From assembly GCA_049999725.1 (NCBI GenBank), contig JBNGIS010005910.1:1-39197 (forward strand): a stretch of DNA of 39,197 bases. The letters are read 5' to 3'. Position 1 is the first letter of the stretch; each line of letters begins with the position of its first letter. The translations under genes and the position numbers were made by a program. A model generated the notes under the pieces. That model had not been told where the DNA came from. It made no database searches and was given only the letters and a program-made list of their open reading frames with translations. Source of the stretch: Haplomitrium mnioides (lineage: Eukaryota; Marchantiophyta; Haplomitriopsida; Calobryales). Positions 22,030 to 32,700 of the stretch are shown here, piece after piece.

Positions 22030-23788
22030 GGCGCGGCAACGGATGACGTGGCCCCTCAGCGGGATCCGGTAATCTACGGGAATCTTAGAGATCCCTCGGG
22101 GATCTTGATACCTACGAAGCCAACGGGCTCCCTCAACGCGCCACATGTCAGCTGCCCAATGTCCGTGGAATCTCACTGGTTTCTGGGTCCGAGGAATCCA
22201 ACGGGCTCTTGCGACGCGCCACTTGTCAGCTACCTGGCATCCGAAGGATCTCACGGGTTGCCAAGCTATAACGAGGAAGAAACAAAAGCAAAATGGTATG
22301 TCGATACAAATGCGGATTGCGAGAGCTACAGGTGTCGGTTTCGCGTGAAATTTGTCTTGTTGGATAGAAAACGACAAGGCGCAGATGTTGGTGCCATTTT
22401 TAGACTGTGAATCTAGTAAGAATCTCACCTAAGAGTCATGAAAAAAGGCGCGATGCACCTCTCGACCGTCAGATAAGTGAAACAGGGACTTCCAAGGGAG
22501 GGCGGTGATGAATCGTCAAAGTTGGGGAGGAAACGAGCGTGGGGATAGACTACCTCGCTTCGAAGCGACGGGGACTGTTTTTGGGTGCAAGGAAAGCAGC
22601 GAGATACGGAGGAGAGAGTTCTGGTGAGACCTTGGTGCATTGGGTGTACTCGTGAGGGAATGCTATCACAGGGTGGAGGTGGACTGAGGGAGTGCTGGGA
22701 ATCGCTGGGCAGGAGGCTCTAGAGGCTCAGACTACTCAGGTGTACTCGCATGTGAAGGCAGGCCAGCATTTGGAGGTGGACCAACACGTAGAGGAGAGGA
22801 GGATTCTTTCAGTCTGTATTTCGTGAGGGGCAGCCAAGGGGGGGTCCTGGTGTCAGCTCAGCTTTGGTTTGTGCAAGAGATCAGTCCCAACAGCATTCGG
22901 AGAAGGTTGCTGGCGTTAAAATCTTGTGGAGTCAAGAGAGGAGTGGCTGTGTTAGTGCCCGCGTACTGCAGAGAAGATCCCTTCGAAGCTCAAGGTGGAG
23001 TGGGTGGCCAGCAGTCGAGAGGACTGTCTTCTAAAGGTGGAAGTTAAACAAGACCTCTTCTGATCCTGAGGAAGTCAAACAAGGCTTCTCGCGAGGGAAG
23101 GTAACAAGACTATCTGGAGAAGGGTGCGTGAGTAGAGGGAGGATGTGTCACTGAATTTGTAAGACTCAAGAGAAGGTTGGAATTGCTGGAATAAAGAGTA
23201 GGATTGCAAGGGAGGCAGTAAAGATCGAACCTTGGGAGAAACAGAGGAGCTGCGGAGGAATGAGAGGAATGAAGGGTTGAGAGGTCACGACTGTGTTGCG
23301 GGGTTCAGCCCAAGGCAGAGGAATGCCGGCGGAGTGTGTGGTGTTGTGTAGGCAGGGTGTAGTTAGTTTTGTATTCTGTTTGTAATTACTGGGAAGACAT
23401 TTCAGATCCCAAGTGAACAAGATTTCAGATCAGCAGGGGTCCAAGAATCAGAGTTAGAGGATAAGGCAGTAAAGGGGCAGATCCCCTGTATAATTCAGAT
23501 ATCAGGACTTGATCCTGCATTGTAAAACTTTGAGTCTGGATCCTACTTCGGATCCCTGAAATACACTTCGGAATCTGATCAGAGGCGCTTCTGTGGTGTG
23601 TGTGAATGTTTGAATAGAGAGTGGAATAAGGAGAAAGGTCAATAAGGTGAGAAGGAACACCCTTAAGGCCTAAAATTGATAACTTGCAGCGGGGCTATCT
23701 CATAAAAGGACCTGAAACCCGTAAAAGTCAGCCTTTTCCTTCCGAAGAGCGGTGTTCCAAGGGCCAGACCGGAAGGAGGGGGCTGACA

Positions 23789-26700
23789 CATCTCAATCCC
23801 TAATGCTTGCCACTAATTATGAAAACCCACTAAGCTTTGAAACGGTTTCATTAGATGAGTCTGAGCATTTAACAATTTGCATGGCATTTGAATCTCTAAT
23901 GCTTGCCACTAATTATGAAAACCCACTAAGCTCTGAAACGGTTTCACTACATGAGTCAGAGCATTTAATAATTTGCATGGCATCTCAATCCCTAATGCTT
24001 GCCACTAATTAAAAAAAACCCACTAAGTTGAGAAACGATTTCTTTAGATGAGTATGAGCATTTAACAATTTTTATGGCATCCCAATCCCTAATGCTTGCC
24101 ACTAACTATGAAACCCCACTAAGTTGAGAAACAGTTTCATTAGATGAGTTTCATTAGATCTGTCCAAGCATTTTAACAATTTGTATGGCATCTCAATCCC
24201 TAATGCTTGCTACTAATTATGAAAACCCACTAAGCTGAGAAATGTTTTCATCATATGAGTCTGAGCATTTAACAATTTGCATGGCATATGAATCCCTACT
24301 GCTTGCCACTAAATATGAAACCCCACTAAGCTGAGAAACGGTTTCATTAGATGAGTTTCAATAGATGAGTCTCAGCATTTAACAATTTGCATGGCATCTC
24401 AATCCCTAATGCTTGCCACTAATTGTCAAAACCCACTAAGCTGACAAATGGTTTCATTAGTTGAGTATGAGCATTTAACAATTTGCATGGCATCTCAATC
24501 CCCAATGCTTGCCACTAATTATGAAAAACCCACTAAGCTCAGAAACAGTTTAATTAAATGAGTCAAAGCATTTAACAATTTGCATGGCATATCAATCCCT
24601 AATGTTTGCCACTAATTATGAAACCCCACTAAGCTGAGAAATAGTTTTATTAGATGAGTATAAGCACTTGAAAATTTGCATGGCATCTCAACCTCTATTG
24701 CTTGCCACTAATTATAGAAACCCACTAAGCTGAGAAACATTTTCATTATAAGAGTTTCATTAGATGTGTGTGAGCATTTAACAATTTCCATGGCATCTCA
24801 ATCCCTAATGCTTGCCACTAATTATGAAAACCCACCAAGCTGAGAAACGGTTTCATTATATGAGTATGAGCATTTAACAATTTGCATGGCATCTCAATCC
24901 CTAATGCTTGCCACTAATTATGAAACCCGACTAAGCTGAGAAACGAATTCATTAGATGAGTTTCATTAGATGAGTTTAAGCATTTAACAATTTGCATGGC
25001 ATCTCAATCCGTACTGCTTCCCACTAATTATCAAAACCCACTAAGCTGAGAAACGGTTTCATTATATGAGTCAGAGCATTTAACAATTTGCATGGCATCT
25101 CAATCCCTAATGCTTGCCACTAATTATGAAACCACTAAGGTGAGAAACAGTTTCATTATATGAGTATGAGCATTTAACAGATTGCATGGCATCTTAATCC
25201 CTAATGCTTGCCACTAATTATGAAAACCCACTAAGCTGAGAGATGGTTTCACTAGATGAGTATGAGCATTTTACAATTTGCATGGCATCTCAATCCCTAA
25301 TGCTTGCCACTAATTATGAAAACCCACTAAGCTTTGAAATGGTTTCATTACATGAGTTTCATTAGATGAATCTGAGCATTTAACAATTTGCATGGCATCT
25401 CAATCCCTACTGCTTCCCACTAATTATCAAAACCCACTAAGTTGAGAAACAGTTTCATTATATGAGTATGAGCATTTAACAGATTGCATGGCATCTCAAT
25501 CCCTAATGCTTGCCACTAATTATGAAAACCCACTAAGCTGAGAAATGGTTTCATTAGATGAGTACGAGCATTTAACAATTTGCATGGCATCTGAATCCCA
25601 TATGCTTGCCACTAATTATGAAACCTCACTGAGCTGAGAAACGGTTTCATTAGATGAGTTTCATTAGATGAGTCTGAGCATTTAACAATTTTTATGGCAT
25701 CTCAATCCCTAGTGCTTCCCACTAATTATCAAAACCCACTAAGCTGAGAAATGGTTTCATTAGATGAGTATGAGCATTGAACAGTTTGCATGGCATCTCA
25801 ATCCCTAATGCTTGCCACTAATTATAAAAACCCACTAAGCTGAGAAACGGTTTCATTACATGAGTCACAGCATTTAACAATTTGCATGACATTTCAATCC
25901 CTAATGCTTGCCACTAATTATGAAACCCCACTAAGCTGAGAAACAGTTTCATTAGATGAGTATAAACATTTAACAATTTGCATGGCATCTCAATCCCTAA
26001 TGCTTGCCACTAATTATGAAAAACCCACTAAGCTCAGAAACGATTTCATTAGATGAGTTTCATTAGATGAGTGTGAGCATTTAACAATTTGCATGGCATC
26101 TCAATCCCTAATGCTTGCCACTGATTATGAAACCCCACTAAGATGAGAAAAGGTTTCATTAGATGAGTTTCATTAGATGAGTCTAACCATTTAACAATTT
26201 GCATGGCATCTCAATCCCTAATGCTTGCCACTAATTATGAAAACCCACTAAGCTGAGAAATGGTTTTATTACATGAGTATGAGCATTTAACAATTTGCAT
26301 GGCATCTGAATCCGTAATGCTTGCCACTAATTATAAAAACCCACTAATCTGAGAAATTGTTTCATTAGATGAGTTTGAGCATTTAACAATTTGCATGGCA
26401 TCTCAATCCCTAATGCTTGCCACTAATTATGAAAACCCACTAAGCTTTGAAACGGTTTCATTAGATGAGTTTCATTAGATGAGTCTGAGCATTCAACAAT
26501 TTGCATGGCATCTGAATCCCTAATGCTTGCCACTAATTATGAAAACCCACTAAGCTGACAAATGGTTTCACTACATGAGTTAGAGCATTTAATAATTTGC
26601 ATGGCATCTCAATCCCTAATGCTTGCCACTAATTTTCAAAAACCGACTAAGCTCAGAAACGGTTTCATTAGATGAGTATAAGCATTTAACAATTTGTATG

Positions 26701-26904
26701 GCATACCAATCCCTAATGCTTGCCACTAACTATGAAACCCCACTAAGTTGAGAAACGGTTTCATACTAATTATGAAAACCCACTAAGCTGAGAAACGGTT
26801 TCATTAGATGAGTATGAGCATTTAACAATTTGCATGGCATATGAATCCCTATTGCTTGCCACTAATTATGAAACCCCACTAAGCTGAGAAACAGTTTCAT
26901 TAGA
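23789..26904 (+). repeat. Satellite array 3 (continuation of array 2)
   Basis: About 3.1 kb, roughly 30 monomers in the same orientation. It starts with the second CATCT of the solo LTR duplication, so it was one array with 14428-20345. Variants shared with array 1 include the ATTAGATCTGTCC monomer near 24150 (ATTAGATCTATCC at about 5007). A truncated monomer joint lies at about 26764 (GGTTTCAT directly followed by ACTAATTATG). The array breaks off at TTTCATTAGA, where LTR sequence begins without a visible duplication. No gene is seen. Confidence 0.93.
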
Positions 26905-28220
26905 CGTTGCTTAACAAGATTAACTGCCAAAAGCGGGGGAAACAAGAATGCGAGCGAAACAAGAAAGGCTTCAACAAGGTAAGCAAGGAGTATAAAGGGA
27001 TCGTCTGCGATGTTTGAGGGGTTGGTGTAAATGCAAGCTTGCAAGTCGTGAGAACGATAGCAGAAATGAAGACACACGAGGGAGGGAGGACAGATTTCTT
27101 GAAGCTTCACTTGAGGCAGGTGAACTCAAGCAGGGGGCTAGCATGGGTGGAGGTGGACTGGAGAGGCGATGAGAATTGCTGGGCGGGGAGCTCTACAGGC
27201 TCAAGCGATCCAAGTGTACTCATCTCTACGGGTGGACCAGCATCGGAGGTGGACTGATACTTGAAGGCTGAAGGGAATCTGGGTTGTCTTGAAATCGGAG
27301 GGGCTGCCAAGGTGGGATCTTTGGGGTCGCCTTAGTGTCAACTGTGCAAGAGCAACAATCCCAAGAACGTCAGGGGCATTTCTGGTTTATTCTCTCAAGG
27401 GAAGTCAAGAAGGAGTAGCTGCATTCGTACCCGCGCACGGTGTAAGAAGATCCATCGAAGCTTCGTGGTGGAGTGGGTGGCCAGCAGTCGAGAGGACTGT
27501 CTTCCAGAGGTGGAAGTTAAACAAGACCTCTTCTGATCCTGAGGAAGTCAAACATGGCTTCTCGCGAGGGAAGGTAAAAAGACTATCTGGAAAAGGGTGC
27601 GTGAGTAGAGGGAGGACTTGTCACTGGGGTCGTGAGGCTCAAGAGAAGGAGGAATACAGATCAGGAGTGCAAGGGAGGCAACAAAGATCGGATCTTGGGA
27701 GAAACAGAGGAGCTGCAGAGGAACGAGAGGAATGGAGGGTTGAGAGGTCACAACTGTGTTGCGGAGATCAGCCCAAGGCAGAGGAACACTGGCGGAGTGT
27801 GTGGTGTTGTGTATGCAGGGTGTAGTTAGTTTTGTATTTTGTTTGTAATTGTTGGGAAGACATTTCAGATCCAAAGTGAACATGATTTCAGATCAGTAAG
27901 GGTCCAAGAATCAGAGTTAGAGGATAAGGCAGTAAGTGGGCAGATCCCATGTATAATTCAGATATCAAGACTTGGTCCTGCATTGTAAACTTTGAATCTG
28001 GATCCCATTTCGGATCCCTGAAATACACTTCGGAATTTGATCAGAGGCGCTTGTGTGGTGTGTGTGAATGTTTGAATAGAGAGTTGAATAAGGAGAAAGG
28101 TTAGTAAGGTGAGAAGGAACACCCTTAAGGCCTGAAATTGATAACTTGCAGCGGGGCCATCTTATAAAAGAACCTGAAGAGCGGTGTTCGGAGGATAAGA
28201 CCAGAAGGAGGGGGCTGACA
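26905..28220 (+). repeat. 5' LTR of the gag-pol element (5'-truncated, type A)
   Basis: About 1.3 kb, ending GGGGGCTGACA at 28220. From about 27110 it is collinear with 22640-23788 of the solo LTR; 26905-27110 has no clear match in the window. The first two thirds of the LTR, including its TGTCAGCC start and hairpin cassettes, are missing, so its junction with satellite is a rearrangement and not an integration edge. TATAAAGG at 26991 is a possible but unsupported TATA. Confidence 0.8.
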
Positions 28221-28229
28221 TACATTTTT

Positions 28230-28246
28230 TGGCATTAGAAGGAGGG
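28230..28246 (+). other. Primer binding site of the gag-pol element
   Basis: TGGCATTAGAAGGAGGG starts 9 bases after the LTR end, behind a T run. It corresponds to TGGCGCTAGAAGGAGGG in the minus element, with changes in the acceptor-pairing bases, so this copy may prime poorly. The primer tRNA is not identified. Confidence 0.6.
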
Positions 28247-28424
28247 CGAAAGGTTTGCAAAGCCTGAGGCCAACTCAAGGCCAAGTTATCACTCTGTGCA
28301 ACAGAGACCCCAAGTCGGACTAGGGAGGAAAATTCCGAAGCAGAGCGTCGAATTGCGCATCTGTTAAGAAAGAGTGGCGGAAGGCAGAGGCTTGTGGGTG
28401 GAAGTGCCTGTGAACAGAGCGAGG

Positions 28425-29126
28425 ATGGCCAATCCGATGCCCCCTTCTGGGTTGAGGGGTAGATTCAAGCACAGATCCTTCAAAGAACGTCCAAAAGATG
28501 ATCTTGATGCTTGGCTGGATGATCTGGAGAACACCTCAGCGGCAAATGGGGAAAGCCATGTTAAAATCAGGATCTTGCCCGCAGTTCTTAAAGGAGAGGC
28601 ACAGCCATGGTATAAGGACTTGCCGGATCATGTCAAGAGAGACTAGGGAGCCTTCAAATCCGCGTTCATTGCTGAATTCCGGGGAATCAAAGAAGAGACA
28701 GAGGCACTGATTAAAATGGGCCAGTTGAGAATGAAGAAGAAAGAATCAGTAAGGAAATTCCTTCAGAGATTCAAGAAGGTGGCCCGCAAGCTAAATCCGC
28801 CGGCCACCGATGGGATGTTAACTTCATGGTTTCTTGCGGCCCTGCCCAGAGGAATTGGAACCTAGGTAAGGCAGACATATCTTGGACCTTGGAAGGAGCG
28901 GTCAGTGCGGCCCAGTCACATGTGAAGGCTGCGATCACCAGCTCTAGAAGGAAGACAAAGAAAAGATATGAATCTGAAGATTCGTCGGACACTTCGGACA
29001 GTGAAGAAGAAACAGAGGAATGTTCCGACGCCACTTCGGAAAGCGACGAATATTCCGACAGCAGCAGCTCAGAAGAAGAGCGGGACTCCAAGAAAAAGAA
29101 AAAAAAAAGGATCAAAATAAAAAGAA
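28425..29126 (+). pseudogene. gag: gag, N-terminal part (capsid), broken
   Basis: Capsid part of the structural polyprotein, which assembles the particle that packages element RNA. I choose ATG 28425 (MANPMPPSGLRGRF) because it matches the start of the gag at 1371; the frame is open upstream to 28374 only with a GTG start. The capsid core has DLDAWLDDLE, GEAQPWYKDLPD, FIAEFRGI and KKKESVRKFLQ, the Retrotrans_gag pattern. A TAG at 28644 replaces the W seen in the other copy. A frame change near 28860 leads into a region very rich in Ser, Asp and Glu, followed by a lysine run encoded by long A tracts, where a further frame slip is likely. A solo LTR then interrupts it at 29132; gag resumes at 32701. 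Confidence 0.8.
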
Positions 29127-29131
29127 GAGGG
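29127..29131 (+). other. Target site duplication GAGGG (left)
   Basis: Repeated at 32701-32705 across the nested solo LTR. It lies in the gag coding sequence just after the lysine-rich stretch. Confidence 0.85.
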
Positions 29132-30935
29132 TGTTACCCCTTTCCCTCCTCTCTTAACACCTGGTTGAGGCTTTTTCCAGAAAAAATGGTGACAAAGAGT
29201 AACAAGGGTCTTTAATGAGACGGCCCCAACACGTTCGTTAATGACTTCAGGTCTTAACGACCCTGAACTTCTCACCTGATCTTACCACACTACTCTCCAA
29301 CTCACCAAACCCAAGATAGACCTGTCTTGGTCCTCACCACAAACAGAGCAAACACAATTCAACTGATTATGGAGTACATCCACACTGTGCTTGATGCAAC
29401 ATTTGCTTCCAGATATTCAATGTCACCTCCTATGAATAGTGGTGTATGCAATTGTTACACAGGGATGATCTTGCAGCCTTCCTCTACAGGCTATGTCCTA
29501 ACACCACCAAGGCTAAACTCTCCTACCAAGTACTGAACTATCAATAGGGCCAGCTACTCCAGCACCCAAACACCCAGAGCTATCTATTTTGTTCTCTCAA
29601 CAAAATGGAAAACATAACCCAAAAGCTGAATCTAACAAAATGATCTTCCTATTCATGTACAGAACTATCTTCATCTCTTCCTACTATCCTAACATTACTC
29701 TGCAAACACACCACACCAGAAACTCCCTGCTACTCTCTCCCCACTCACACACCCTGTCCAGATAGTTTTTTAACTTCCCTCGCGAGAAGTCCTGAATTTA
29801 CTTCCTCAGGCTAAGAAGAGGTCTTGTTTAACTTCCACCTCTGGAAGACAGTCCTCTCGACTGTTGGCTCACCCACTCCACCCCGAGAATTGGCTGGATC
29901 TTCCTCGTAGTGCTCAGGCACTAACGTGGCTACTCTTCTCCCTTCTCCACAAGAAAGTAACTCCAGCAGCAATCTCCAATTGCCTCTGGGACTGATTCTC
30001 CTGCACAAAGCAAAGCTGAGGTGGCACAATGACCCCCCCTTGGCTGCCCCTCACGAAATACAGATTGAACGAATTCTCCTCTCCTCTACGTGTTGGTCCA
30101 CCTCCAAATGCTGGCCTGCCTTCACATGTGAGTACACCTGAGTAGTCTGAGCCTCTAGAGCCTCATGCCCAGCGATTCTCAACACTCCCTCAGTCCACCT
30201 CCACCTGTGATAGCATTCCCTCACGAGTACACCCCCTCACCAAAAGTCTCACCAGAATTCTCTCCCCTGTCTCCCGCTGCTTTCTCTACACAAAAAACTA
30301 TTGGTCCCCTTCACACTGAGTGAGGTCTCCCCTATACCCCACGAATTCCCCCTTGCGTTTTAGATCATTGCTCTATTTCGACGCTGATTGGTGGAAATTT
30401 AGTGTAGATTCCAAGGATTGGTGCAGAGCGGTTGTGAATTCCAAAGATTGGCGCAGATCGGTCGTGAAACCCAAAAGATTGGCGCGCAAGGCGACAAAGC
30501 TCGGCGCAAATCTGATGGCAATTTCAAGGCGAAATTGACCCTCAATTCGAAGAATTATTTGCAGCACCCTCAACGCACCTCGTCCCCGCAGAAGCCCGCG
30601 AACACTCCGAGGAATCCCCTGGACTCCCTCGAAGCGCCACGTTTCCGCAAAACCCATGATTCTCGCGGAATCTATAAGATTCCCGCTGATGCTCGGAGTC
30701 CCGTTCAGTGCCATGTATCCCGTGGAATCCCAAACATTCTCGTTGACGCCCAAGGTGCACGTAATCCGCAAAGATTCTTGAAGAATCTCAAAGATTCTTG
30801 AGCAATCTCAAAGATTCCCGTTGATGCCCAGTTCCCGCATAGGTGCCACATAATCCGCAAAGATTCTTGAGGAATCTCAAATATTCCCGTTGGTGCCCAG
30901 TTCCCGCATGAGCGCCACGTTTCCGTGGTGGCGCC

Positions 30936-30968
30936 GTCCGACGCCGCCCCGCAGAGGGGTAGGCGGAC
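30936..30968 (-). repeat. 33-bp LTR hairpin cassette
   Basis: Minus-strand copy with intact outer GTCCG/CGGAC and inner CCCC/GGGG arms and loop TCTGC. A GCGCCACGTTTCC motif lies just upstream on the plus strand (about 30911). Confidence 0.7.
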
Positions 30969-32383
30969 CGTTGCGCTACCCGACCATTGACCCGCTAACT
31001 TCTAGACTGTCATGTCATCCGCAAGCCACTGACCCTCTATATAAGAACTATGAAGACTTCCTTTTTTTCCCCCGTTGGATCGGTGATGGATCTTCTTTTC
31101 GGCACCACTTCTTCTTTTGTCAATCTGCGCTGAATTGCTTTTTCGGCATCTTTGGTTCTCCAATGGTTAGATCTGTGACTCGTCACCGATTTGGTTGATC
31201 CCTTCTCGTTTCTCTTTTTCAAACCTGTGATAGATCGCCGCTTCAGCACTTCTTGCTTCTCCTTGGACAGGTGATAAATCTCTATTTCACCTCCCTTGCT
31301 TCCTATACTGGAGTTGCGTTTTATCTTCGTTTCAGCAACCCTTGTTAGCCCCCTTCGGAACCCTTTTAACCAGTCCTCCCCACATCGGAAGACGTATCGG
31401 AACCATTTAAAGTGGTCTCTCCACTTAGGAAGGCGGAGTTCCGCTCCGTTCTTCGGATCGGACCCACGGACCTCGGACTTGATTCCCCTCATATCATCCT
31501 TCCGCGCATAGATTTTCAACTTAAATTCTTCGCAGGCGCCTTCTGCCAATTCTTCTTCAAGGCCGCAAGGGAAATTCTTCTTCCGCAAGTAGTTCCCTCC
31601 TCGACCCCTTCTAGCTCCGTCATCCCCTGCGCACCTGCATTGCAATTCAACCTCCTCCTCTCATGTGAATTCTCCTATTGGCCTTTGCGCGATTCCACTT
31701 CTGATCAATCCAACCTTCAATGTTGGTTCTATTCGACTCCTCCTCCATTTGCATGAAATTCTCCTGCGGCGAACTTCTCCTTTCGAATCCTGTCCAAATC
31801 CTCTTCCTGTGCGGTCCCTCTACAGCAGTGGTCGTCCTGCACTGATCTCTCTTGCTACACGAATTCCTCGTCCAAAATCAAATTGTCCCCTTGCACAACT
31901 TCTGCTTCTGGGTCAATCTTCTGCGGATCTGGTCTCCCTGCCACACCGGCTCCCATTCGTGATTCAACTCCGCTACCACGATTTGTGCGAGTTGATTCCC
32001 TGGCAAAACCTCCCTGCAATTCCATCCTGGCTCGACCCTTCCTCTGACGATCAACTCATCTCCCCCCTTGCGTCGTCCGATTCCAACTGCCATGGCCCTT
32101 TCAATTCCTTTCCTCTCTCCTTACCATCCAATTTCCACCTCATCCACGATTTCTGTGGGAACGCCAGCCTCCCTTGGGCGATCCAATGTTCCCCTCCAGA
32201 CACTCGATTCTGCTCTCCCTCTCAATTTGATCCGATCCCCTGCTTCGTATCAATCCTTTCGCATAGGCCCTTCCTCGATCCCTCCTTTCGCATAGGTGTC
32301 CGCGCGCCCCTCCGAGCTGATTGCCCGTCGAATGTCAACTCCGGAAATTATCCCATAAGCTCTTCCCCAAAAGACACAAGAAG

Positions 32384-32392
32384 TATATAAAC
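32384..32392 (+). promoter_or_regulatory. Plant-type TATA box, antisense to the nested LTR
   Basis: TATATAAAC followed by the same downstream block as at 581 (GTGTAAGGCCACCG, GGACGGACCTAGTTCAGGG, CCAAGTTAGATAGTTAGG). It points toward the interrupted gag-pol interior starting 310 bp away, so transcription from here could enter gag and pol sequence in the sense direction. Inference only. Confidence 0.45.
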
Positions 32393-32700
32393 CTCCCACT
32401 CTGAGCTTCTTTCGAGAGGCAGCCCCTTAGTGGGGTGTAAGGCCACCGCATTCCCTTCTCTGCCCCTGGACGGACCTAGTTCAGGGCTAAAACCCCCCCA
32501 GGGCAAGCTGTCCTCCAAGTTAGATAGTTAGGAAATTAGTGGGGCTTGGCTTGGCCCTCAACAAGTAGAGTAGTTTTATTTCTTTTTATCCTTATCCTTT
32601 TATTTTTACTTACTCCTCAGCATGTCTTGAACCTTGTTTGTGTACATTGGAAGCACTTTTTTGAAAATTTTGCATGAAGTACCTTAACACCCGGCTGACA

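Larger units (their letters stand above)
20346..23788 (+). mobile_element. Complete type A solo LTR
   Basis: 3443 bp bounded by perfect 8-bp inverted ends, TGTCAGCC and GGCTGACA, and a CATCT target duplication. Removing it and one CATCT rejoins a normal satellite monomer. No primer site, gag or pol lies within, so it is the product of recombination between the two LTRs of a full element. The 5' end matches the 3' LTR at 37776 (CAGTGGAACAGGGGCTAA onward) and the 3' 1.1 kb matches the 5' LTR at 27110-28220. It holds two hairpin cassettes, five ACGTGGC motifs, and the conserved ATCTCATAAAAGGACCTG block about 90 bp before the end. ORFs inside are not conserved between copies. Confidence 0.92.
29132..32700 (-). 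mobile_element. Nested type B solo LTR inside gag
   Basis: 3569 bp flanked by GAGGG duplications. On the minus strand it starts TGTCAGCCGGGTG at 32700 and ends GGGGTAACA at 29132, so the terminal inverted repeat is imperfect. Orientation follows from the body: 29760-31600 matches solo LTR 20346-23788 in reverse, and the conserved GGGGCCGTCTCATTAAAG block lies about 100 bp from its 3' end. The first roughly 500 bases (32700-32205) match 955-442. One hairpin cassette (30936-30968) and CCACGT motifs are present. There is no internal coding region: it is a solo LTR and younger than the host element. ORFs of about 200-240 codons in it are not conserved. Confidence 0.85.

Noticed and set aside
21742-22410. 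222-codon open frame in the solo LTR
   Set aside because: It spans the GC-rich hairpin cassettes, and no equivalent frame is kept in the 3' LTR or type B LTRs.
3902-26904. CRISPR-like array
   Set aside because: The regular repeats have no unique spacers; the whole unit repeats and drifts as in satellite DNA, and the window is eukaryotic.
3902-26904. Telomere-like CCCTAA in each monomer (interstitial telomere)
   Set aside because: It occurs once per monomer as part of AATCCCTAATGC, never as a run of the plant telomere unit; likely chance.
3902-26904. CENP-B box or other known centromere motif
   Set aside because: No match to the CENP-B box was seen; a centromeric role cannot be inferred from sequence alone.
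26905-26910. Integration edge of the gag-pol element
   Set aside because: There is no TG terminus and no target duplication; the 5' LTR is truncated, so this is a rearrangement joint.
28826-29215. Acidic/lysine-rich frame as an independent host gene
   Set aside because: It lies in gag between the capsid and zinc-knuckle parts and is cut by the nested LTR; it is a gag linker.
31665-32390. 241-codon open frame in the nested LTR
   Set aside because: It lies antisense to the LTR with low-complexity Ser/Pro/Leu content and no counterpart at 1-955.
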